From the NCBI GenBank assembly GCA_022828595.1, contig JAKGHH010000007.1, positions 37,572,356 through 37,636,355 of the forward strand: DNA of 64,000 nt, in the 5' to 3' direction. Origin of the DNA: Nelumbo lutea (lineage: Eukaryota > Streptophyta > Magnoliopsida > Proteales > Nelumbonaceae). A program made the position numbers and the translations under genes. Shown one piece after another: positions 58,201 to 64,000 of this stretch. The first letter of the stretch is position 1, and the number at the start of each line of letters is the position of its first letter. The notes below the pieces were generated by a model. That model worked only from the letters and a program-made list of their open reading frames with translations, searched no databases and was not told where the DNA came from.

Positions 58201-60403
58201 TAGTTTTGGGGTAAAACAAAACCAATCACCTGACTAGTTCCCGATTTTTCTGGCTTGACTGTCCAGTCCAGTCCAGTCCGATTTTGAAAACCATGTCTGA
58301 AAATAGTAACATGATCACCTAAACTGAGTGAAAAATGTTCAAAGGCATGAACCCATGATTATTTATTATATTCCATAAGCACTACCCCTAACACTTTGCA
58401 TAGAAAACAAAATTAATCACAGTGGTTGTTGGTGTATTCATTTTCCTTTGATTAATGAAAGGCCGATTAAGTAAATTGGTGCAAACTATAGGGGTGTTTT
58501 AGCAAAATGCAAATTATATGGTAGGTTTTAGTAAATCAATGAAAGTATAGGGAATATTTTAATAAATGACCCTAAATTTAAACATCTAGTAAAAAAAATC
58601 ATGTCTGGTACTAAAATGTTTAAATAAACTGCTGCTATAAACATTAATTCATTTGCAAATGACTATGTTTAAAATTTTAAATCCTGATTTTCTTTTGCTT
58701 TAGATTGATATTATCTTGTTTGTTTGTAAGAAGTAAAATAATTAAAGTGGTCCCTAATTTATATGAAAGAGAAATGAAGTAGAAAGCAAATTGATGTGAT
58801 ACTTTATATTAAGATATGAAAAAGGATGCAAAATTTGCACCGCTAATGCATGCAAATGAGACAAAAATTGCAAATATAATTTTGCATCAGGTAACAGCAT
58901 AAATCAGTCTCAAATGGATGCAAAACTGAACTCAATTCAGATTTGCATTTGTTTGCAAACAAATGCAGCCCATAATTAAACATATAGTTCATACAGTAAC
59001 ACATATAAGACTAAATATGACTATTTATTAACATATTATTGTTTCAAAATCAATTTGTTTCCAACTGCGCTAGTATTTATAGACAACCCGGCCATTATTA
59101 AAGAGTTTGAGGCTTCACATCACTGAGGCCGCTTTATAACAGCTGAAGTGAAGTGGGTGAACTGAATCGCTTATTGCTTTTGTTTTTAGTGAATAAGTTA
59201 TTAAGGAGGTCATAATCTTAATGGCTGAAACTGAAGCTAGGTTTGATTATTGTACGAACTGTCATTGACCCTGACAGTTGGACTGTTCAGCTCGGAAATC
59301 AGCCATACAACCACTATGTTTCACCCCGTTTAACTTAGACAATAATTTTAATTTTTTTTTATTTTTTAAATTGCAGCAGGTTAATCCATTTGAACCAGAC
59401 AATCGAACTACTGACCCAGAAACCAACAGTGGCAAAAGTGGTTCCCATTCTGAATGGATTTTTAAAACATCGTTGTATGCTCAAACCAATAAACCACTAG
59501 GTTCAGCCATTTAGGCCGCCTTCAAACGGCCAACACATTATTGATGATTAGATGAACTGATAAAAGAATGTTCTCTTGTAAAACTTATATAGACACTGAA
59601 GCAGCTGAGAAATAAATCAAGGTTAACCGAAAGAACATCTTCTTAGCTCTTACGGAGGTCCCAAAAGCTAGCGTCTGCTTTCTACCATTGATGAGGATCT
59701 CCCCAGACTGCCTTGTGTTTGAACTCAATCTTCCTGAAATTGGTGATTTGGAAGAACATCTCATAAGAAACTAAAACAAAAAAAAAAAAGCCTAAAAATT
59801 AGAAATATTGTGATATATTAGGAAATTTTTGTCTGTCTAGAAAATTAAAACACTTTCTCGTGGTTGATTTAATGGAATGGTGAAACAAAATTCATGTAGC
59901 GAATCCCATATAGATGAGATAACGTTAGTTAGATAGATAAAAGGGTTTCAAATCATATATTCAGATACAAATCCAAACATGTCTGATGTGTAAAAAGCAA
60001 ATTTCAGATGTCAAAGGTCTGAAAAGTATTATCAAACGACCCCTTAAAGCTTACCTGCCAATGCATTCAAGAGGGTGGATTTGCCACAGCCAGAGGGACC
60101 CATGATAGCCAAGAACTCGCCAGGCTGGGCGTAGCCCGTGAGACCCTGAAGGAGCGAGCGGCACTTAGTTTTCCCGTTGGAGACGGTGACCAAAAGATCC
60201 TCCCAGGTCAAGAAAATACTATCCCCTTGTGACCCTGATTGAACAGCATCACACTGGGGAAATTTCTCTCTCCTGGTCGATAGTTTAGCCCTTTCCATCT
60301 CCATTGAAATGTTTTCATGGAAAATTCGGAATGAGGCGTTGTGGTCATCATGTTCAGGGTGACTGGGTTTAGGCTCAGATGGAGAAGGGAAATACTCCTC
60401 CAT
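51844..60403 (-). CDS. Half-size ABC transporter, G family (ABCG1/ABCG11-like); premature stop in last exon
   Basis: Eight exons with matching phases: 60055-60403, 59654-59733, 57364-57828, 56490-56576, 56010-56135, 54199-54393, 54025-54111, 51844-52491 (all GT-AG). The start is the first in-frame ATG (MEEYFPSPS). Order is NBD then TMD: Walker [10 protein letters not shown] (about residues 102-110), Q-loop YVTQDD, signature LSGG (208; usual Gln after it is Leu), Walker B LLFLDE (228-233), His 266. Membrane helices follow in exons 6-8 (e.g. [35 protein letters not shown]). Expected length 678 residues. TGA at 51985-51987 replaces the Trp of the family's YSKW; the frame beyond stays open and reads [20 protein letters not shown] to TGA 51844. 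The product would be 631 residues without the last helix. Relatives export lipids, cuticle or suberin precursors at the plasma membrane as dimers. Confidence 0.9.
52557..52937. mobile_element. Tourist-like MITE in ABCG intron 7, copy 3
   Basis: TAA on both sides (52554-52556, 52938-52940); ends GGCCGTGTTTGTTTCTC and, inward from the right, GGGCATGTTCGTTTTTC. This is the classic Tourist/Harbinger end and duplication. It shares TACCCGAGTAAATATACTTA-type words with the other copies. Confidence 0.85.
53190..53247 (-). pseudogene. Partial duplicate of ABCG exon 7 and its acceptor region
   Basis: GCGTTATGAGTGAAGCTATG and TACATGAG, then AATGAAGTAGAATTAGCTAT, are the same as 54068-54143, except that about 17 bp spanning the exon 7 acceptor are missing here. 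It lies in intron 7, so it cannot be spliced as an exon. Confidence 0.8.
53475..53941. mobile_element. G-rich hAT-like element in ABCG intron 7, third copy
   Basis: Ends TAGGAATGGCAACAGGG and, inward from the right, TAGGGATGGCAATTTCTCC; flanks CTGTCAAA and CTGCCAAA match at 7 of 8. Contains CCCCATCCC blocks and a (CATA)n microsatellite at 53723-53762. This copy defines the family ends best. Confidence 0.85.
54677..54963. mobile_element. Copy of the CATGGTTTT-type hAT family in ABCG intron 5
   Basis: GTTCAAGCC lies directly outside at 54668-54676 and 54964-54972. Inside, AAGGTTTTAAAAATCTGACT and GGTCAATGGTTCAACCACCC are diverged family words; the right end is atypical, so the copy may be truncated or rearranged. 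Confidence 0.6.
55230..55268. repeat. (GA)n microsatellite in ABCG intron 5
   Basis: About 19 uninterrupted GA units. Confidence 0.95.
55637..55706. mobile_element. 70-bp deletion derivative of the CAAGGTTC hAT family
   Basis: GTTCAAAGTACCGATACACC pairs with GGGGTGTATCAATACTTTGA around a TTTTGATGTATT loop; the right end CCTTG matches the element at 40982-42399. Target duplication not resolved. Confidence 0.55.
56227..56406. mobile_element. Copy of the CAAGGTTC hAT family in ABCG intron 4
   Basis: TATAAACATC occurs at 56219-56228 and 56407-56416, so at least 8 bp are duplicated. The right end reads inward CCAAGGTTCAAAATATCGAT; the left end (TCTTTCGATACATATTGG) has lost the first bases. Confidence 0.7.
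56979..57306. mobile_element. Tourist-like MITE in ABCG intron 3, copy 4
   Basis: TAA on both sides (56976-56978, 57307-57309); ends GGGCCTGGAAAG and, inward from the right, GGCCCTTTTGTTTTTTGG. GGTCAATGGGATTTTGATTC inside. It lies 57 bp from the exon 3 donor. Confidence 0.8.
57976..58295. mobile_element. CATGGTTTT-type hAT element in ABCG intron 2
   Basis: Flanks TCTGGAAA (57968-57975) and TCTGAAAA (58296-58303); right end CATGGTTTTCAAAATCGG inward, left end ATGTTTTTAAAATCG. GGTTTGCTGATCAAATCAAC and CCCGAGTCAGTGG are family words. Confidence 0.75.
58304..59640. other. Rest of ABCG intron 2
   Basis: About 59270-59475 contains GAACCAGACAATCGAACTAC and ends GGATTTTTAAAACATCG, probably a very diverged copy of the CATGGTTTT family. 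The rest is A+T-rich with nothing recognised. Confidence 0.4.
59873..59935 (+). mobile_element. SINE-like 3' end fragment in ABCG intron 1
   Basis: GGAATGGTGAAACAAAATTC then ATGTAGCGAATCCCATATAG resembles 8966-9044 (GGAATGATGAAACAGGATTC, ATGTAGCCAACCCCATATAG) and ends in TTAGTTAGATAGATA. No 5' part. Confidence 0.45.
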
Positions 60404-60504
60404 GCCAATGCCATCCTTCTCTTCTTCAAATTCTTGCAAGAAACTTATTGAGAGAGAGAGAGATGTGCTTTTAGAGGCTATGGAAACTGAATATCACTTC
60501 AAGA

Positions 60505-60511
60505 ATTTATA
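60505..60511 (-). promoter_or_regulatory. TATA box of the ABCG gene
   Basis: CTCTATAAATTC on the minus strand, about 100 bp upstream of the ATG at 60403. Between them lies a (CT)n tract (about 60450-60462), frequent in plant 5' UTRs. A truncated MITE begins 16 bp further upstream. Confidence 0.55.
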
Positions 60512-60527
60512 GAGCGAGCGGCACTTA

Positions 60528-60787
60528 ATTTATGCTCTTTTTTCAAATTTATGTGAGGTCTACAGAAAATTTATTTATTTTTTCTGAGTTTTAATACCCA
60601 TTTCTTAAGTGGATAAATAACTTTTCCACTTAGGAGGAAGTTGTCAATATTTAAATGGGAAAAATTGTCCCTTTTAATAATGACTTTTTTATGGTTAAAA
60701 ACTGTTAGTCTTATTTAATGAGAAATAAAAAAATATAGATAAACACACTTATTTGGATAAATAACCTCCTGAAAAGTGAACGAGGCC
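60528..60787. mobile_element. 5'-truncated Tourist-like MITE just upstream of the ABCG TATA box, copy 5
   Basis: Right end reads inward GGCCTCGTTCACTTTTCAGG next to TTA (60788-60790). The left terminal repeat (about 80 bp compared with other copies) is missing; the element begins inside at CTCTTTTTTCAAATTTATGT. The junction carries a 16-bp copy of ABCG exon 1 sequence (60512-60527). Confidence 0.75.
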
Positions 60788-61034
60788 TTAGGGTTAATTA
60801 CTTACATATACACTAAGGTTTAAGGAAACTATTTATATATAATTTAAAAAATTACTTACTGATACCTTCTAAAATAGCCTCACCAGGCCCTCTGTTCATC
60901 AAACATTGTGAGCCATTTATACCTATTAATGAAGGAAGATTTGGCCCGACCTCTCTATTATGTGACACGTGGCAGAAACAACAGCTTGGCAAAAGGGGCC
61001 AAGCCTAGGCGGGAACAAGGGGACACACTTCGCC

Positions 61035-61470
61035 GAATTGACCCTTGTAACAGCTCGGGATACACTTCGCCGAATTGACCCACCTTGTAACAGCTTGGGA
61101 TACAATTCGCCGAACTGACCCTTGTAACAGCTCGGGATACACTTCGCCGAACTGACCCACCTTGTAACAGCTCGGGATACACTTCGCCGAACTGACCCTT
61201 GTAACAGCTCGGGATACACTTCGCCGAACTGACCCACCTTGTAACAGCTCGGGATACAATTCGCCGAACTGACCCTTGTAGCAGCTCGGGATACACTTCG
61301 CCGAACTGACCCACCTTGTAACAGCTCGGGATACACTTCGCCGAACTGACCCTTGTAACAGCTCGGGATACACTTCGCCGAACTGACCCACCTTGTAACA
61401 GCTCGGGATACACTTCGCCGAACTGACCCACCTTGTAACAGTTCGGGATACACCTCGCCGAACTGACCTG
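61035..61470 (-). repeat. LTR minisatellite, 37- and 40-bp units
   Basis: About eleven units of CAGCTCGGGATACACTTCGC plus CGAACTGACCC; long units have an extra ACC before TTGTAAC. Because 37 and 40 both leave remainder 1 when divided by 3, the three reading frames are the same peptide series shifted, and on the minus strand all three stay open (128, 184 and 206 codons). The peptide PSCYK-GQFGEVYPELLQG-RRSVSRAVTR is a by-product of the repeat, not a likely gene. Confidence 0.9.
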
Positions 61471-61808
61471 CCCTATAGACACCTCCGAGCTCAAGATCGC
61501 CTCGCTCAGCACTTCGCATCACTTTCTGGGCACCAAAACCAAACAAGTCATACCATGCCTGACACTAGGGAAGTCCGTGCCCGAGGGCGCCACGCCTGAC
61601 TGACTTGGGATATGACGTTTGGCGGCAGCACTCTAAACGGCCACCTGCCACCGCCACTGACACCGCCATCTCCAGTTAGACGGTTAGGCAGTGACGGTTC
61701 TATCTCAGCAGAAAGGACGACGGCCGAATTGACAAGCACAAGGGTAATCATACCCAATCTGACAAGGGCCTCGGGACGAGTACATGGAGTTCGGCCTGTA
61801 TTGCTAGG

Positions 61809-62600
61809 ATGGACCCATCCGATGAGGAAAAAACCAGCATCATTACCGAGTTCGGCCTGTATTGCTACAAAGTCATGCCCTTCGGACTAAAAAATGCCGG
61901 AGCGACTTTCCAAAGACTTGTAAATAAGCTATTTCGGCCCCTGATTGGTACGAAGATAGAGTGCTATGTAGACGACATGGTCGTCAAGACTCAGTTTTCA
62001 CAAGAGTTAATACAAGACTTAGATTCTGTTTTCCAAATCCTGCGTCAGTTTAGCATGAAGTTGAACCCCAACAAGTGTGTCTTCGGTGTCGCCTCGAGCA
62101 AGTTCCTAGGCTACATTGTCAATCGGCGCGGTATTGAGGCCAACCCGGACAAAATAAAAGCCATTCTAGATATGAAACCACCTCGGAAAGTAAAAGAGGT
62201 TCAGAGGCTAAACGGCCGCATAGCCGCTCTAAGCCGCTTCTTGTCAAAGTCAACAGACCGCTGCCTACCCTTCTTCAAGGTAGTCAAAGGCAAAGGGTTC
62301 GAGTGGACCCATGACTGCCAGTTCGCGTTCGATGAACTAAAAGGTTACCTCGCTAGTGTGCCAACCTTAGCCCGGCCCGAGGTGGGTGAGGTCTTAGAAC
62401 TGTACCTCTCGGCAAGCGACGAAGCGGTCAGTTCGGTACTAATAAAGGAAACAGACCGGGTCCAACGACCCATATATTATGTTAGTAAAATTTTGCAGGG
62501 AGTAGAGGCAAGGTACCTGTAGATAGAAAAACTAGCATACGCCCTTGTAATAGCAGCTCGGAAACTCCGCCCATACTTCTAGGCTCACACCATCATCGTC
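61809..62600 (+). pseudogene. Reverse transcriptase (C-terminal two-thirds) of the second gypsy element
   Basis: Open from 61809 to 62522: MDPSDEEKTSIITEFGLYCY, MPFGLKNAGATFQRLVNKLF, the YVDD active site at about 61964-61975, FLGYIVNRRGIEANPDKIKA, then the connection and start of RNase H (YLSASDEAVSSVLIK, PIYYVSKIL). It stops at TAG 62519-62521 (Gln codon position), with further TAG and TGA at 62580-62654. The N-terminal RT with its first catalytic Asp is deleted. Confidence 0.9.
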
Positions 62601-62729
62601 CTAACTGACAAACCTCTTAGACAAGTTTTACTCAAACCCAAAGTCTCCGGTTGACTGACGAAATGGGCCATCGAACTCAGCGAGTACGACCTCCAGTACA
62701 AATCGAGAACCGCTATCAAGGCCCAAGCT

Positions 62730-63635
62730 TTGGCAGATTTTATCGCCGAGTGCACTTTCAGCCACGAAGCCCCACAGGTCGTGCCCGAGGTCCCCAGTTG
62801 CGGCGAACCCGGAGCTCCTAAGCCTATAGAGTCTGAACCCCGTGAAGTAGCAGCCAGTGTGGCATCTCTCCTGGTCAGGCGAAGCGCAAACTGGGATGAG
62901 GAGCCTTGGATCCTTCACATGGATGGTTCCTCGAACCGGCAAGGCAGCGGAGCTGGAATAGTCTTGTGCGGCCCGAGCGGCACAAAAATAGAATACGCAC
63001 TACGCTTTGAGTTCGCGGCATCCAACAACGAGGCAAAGTACGAAGCACTGATCGCCGGGCTGGACCTAGCGCGAAAGGTTAAGGCAAAACACTTGGTCAT
63101 CTGCAGCGGTTCTCAGCTCGGGGTAAACCAAGTTACCGACGAATACAAAGCACGCGATCTCTCCATGATCGCATATTTGGCCAAAGTAAAAGAAGCCCTG
63201 CTCAACTTCCGATCACACATCATCATGCAAATCCCGAGGTCAGAAAACACTGAGGCCAACGCCCTGTCCCGGTTAGCCAGCACGAGTCACAACAATATGA
63301 GAACTGTGTACATAGAGGACTTACCTCGGCCTAGTATTCTCGGGGGGACAGAGGAGGTCGCTCCCGTCTTAGAATCAGAGCCGAGCTGGATCGATCCACT
63401 CGCGAGCTTCCTGATAGATGGAACCCTCCCTGCAGAACGCAATGCGGCCAAGAGGGTGCAGCGCCAGGCGGCCAAATACGTCATAATAGACGAACGGTTA
63501 TATCGACGGTCGTACACGCTCCCCTATTTGCGTTGCCTGCGACCTACCGAAGCCGAGTTCGTACTCCGCGACACTCATGAAGGCCTGTGCGGCAGACACT
63601 TGGGGGGCAGAGCACTCGCCCAAAAGGCACTTTGA
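62730..63635 (+). pseudogene. RNase H and start of integrase of the second gypsy element
   Basis: A 301-codon frame. WILHMDGSSNRQGSGAGIVL gives the first catalytic Asp, NNEAKYEALIAGL the Glu, but HLVICSGSQLGVNQV has Gly where the family has Asp (CSDSQL), so RNase H should be inactive. IPRSENTEANALSRLAS closes the domain. Integrase begins with HEGLCGRHLGGRAL (zinc-binding His pair intact). The frame ends in TGA at 63633-63635 in place of an Arg codon. Confidence 0.9.
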
Positions 63636-64000
63636 CAAGGATACTACTGGCCAATGATGAAGGCAGAAGCTGTCGAGCTCGTCAGAAAATGCGACAAGTG
63701 TCAGAAGCACGCTAACATCCACCATCAACCCGCCTCCGACCTCAAATACCTCGCCAGCCCGTGGCCCTTCGCACAATGGGGCATCGACCTCCTAGGGCCA
63801 TTCCCACCAGCCACAGGCAGAAGAAAATTCTTGGTTGTGGCGGTAGATTACTTTACGAAGTGGATAGAAGCCGAACCTGGCAACTATTACGGCTCGAAAC
63901 ATACAGAACTTCTTTTGGAAGAACATAGTATGTCGGTTCGGGTTACCTCGGGTTCTAATCTCCGACAACGGCAAACAGTTTGAGGATATCAAGTTCCAAG
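63636..64000 (+). pseudogene. Integrase of the second gypsy element, partial
   Basis: Continues KCDKCQKHANIHHQPASDLK (zinc-binding Cys pair) and WPFAQWGIDLLGPFPPATGR with the first core Asp, YFTKWIEAEP, then frameshifts near 63880 and 63945. LISDNGKQFEDIKFQ (second Asp) is present in another frame at the edge. The rest is outside the window. Confidence 0.85.

Larger units (their letters stand above)
60930..64000 (+). mobile_element. Second Tat-like Ty3/gypsy element, incomplete, runs off the right edge
   Basis: Begins with an LTR start TGAAGGAAGATTTGGCCCGA related to the LTR at 25273. It continues with a minisatellite, about 300 bp of leader, then jumps straight into RT, RNase H and integrase. 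Gag, protease and the first part of RT are missing between about 61600 and 61806. Coding parts are closely similar to the first gypsy element, but are better preserved. The 3' part lies beyond the window. Confidence 0.85.

Noticed and set aside
60404..60439. A longer ABCG N-terminus starting at 60439
   Set aside because: The codon there is TTG and an in-frame stop lies just upstream; the first ATG is at 60403.
60926..61546. Long minus-strand frames (206, 184 and 128 codons) that look like a repeat protein
   Set aside because: They arise from the 37/40-bp minisatellite in a gypsy LTR. All three frames are open for arithmetic reasons, and no start context or homology is seen.
1..64000. CRISPR array, bacterial operon or plasmid features
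   Set aside because: Repeats seen are transposon ends, tandem arrays and microsatellites; genes have introns. There is no regularly spaced repeat-spacer array.

Overview
This is nuclear DNA of a flowering plant. The evidence is spliced genes with GT-AG introns, plant-type half-size ABCG transporter, PPR and 5'-3' exonuclease families, and plant lineages of gypsy, copia, LINE, hAT, Mutator-like, PIF/Harbinger and Helitron elements. The species cannot be told from the sequence alone. The window is mostly transposable elements, often inserted into one another, around two host genes.

Left part (1-9.1 kb): the 5' end of a minus-strand gene for an organellar-type 5'-3' exonuclease. I can place exons 1-3; the rest lies beyond the left edge. 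Its second intron is 5.9 kb and holds two LINE remnants, one of which was split by a 642-bp hAT element. A perfect 54-bp inverted repeat sits close to the exon 2 splice donor. From 10.1 to 13.4 kb there are two Mutator-like elements. The outer one carries a piece of a CRINKLY4-related (CCR-type) receptor kinase gene and has the other inserted in its terminal repeat.

Middle (14.4-25.4 kb): a decayed Tat-like Ty3/gypsy element (gag, protease, RT, integrase, then an antisense ORF with its own TATA box). It is cut by a 5'-truncated copia element with a complete-looking 1.9-kb 3' LTR. From 25.4 to 46.8 kb no intact host gene is seen. This stretch holds nested G-rich hAT elements, a five-unit tandem repeat with a MITE in one unit, a PIF/Harbinger-like element with a triple internal repeat, a hAT transposase relic, a Helitron, a 1.5-kb foldback element, a solo copia LTR and several hAT elements with target-site duplications.

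Right part (46.9-60.5 kb): a PPR pseudogene (OTP87-like) split by a LINE and a TRIM, then a minus-strand half-size ABCG transporter gene with eight exons. Its exon phases all agree, but the last exon has TGA where the family has Trp, removing the last membrane helix. At least six small transposons sit in its introns and promoter. A second Tat-like gypsy element (60.9 kb to the right edge) carries a minisatellite in its LTR and has lost gag, protease and part of RT.

I found no CRISPR array, rRNA or tRNA gene, and no clearly new functional system. The strongest leads are the ABCG nonsense codon, the antisense gene with promoter in the gypsy element, and the nested Pack-MULE.
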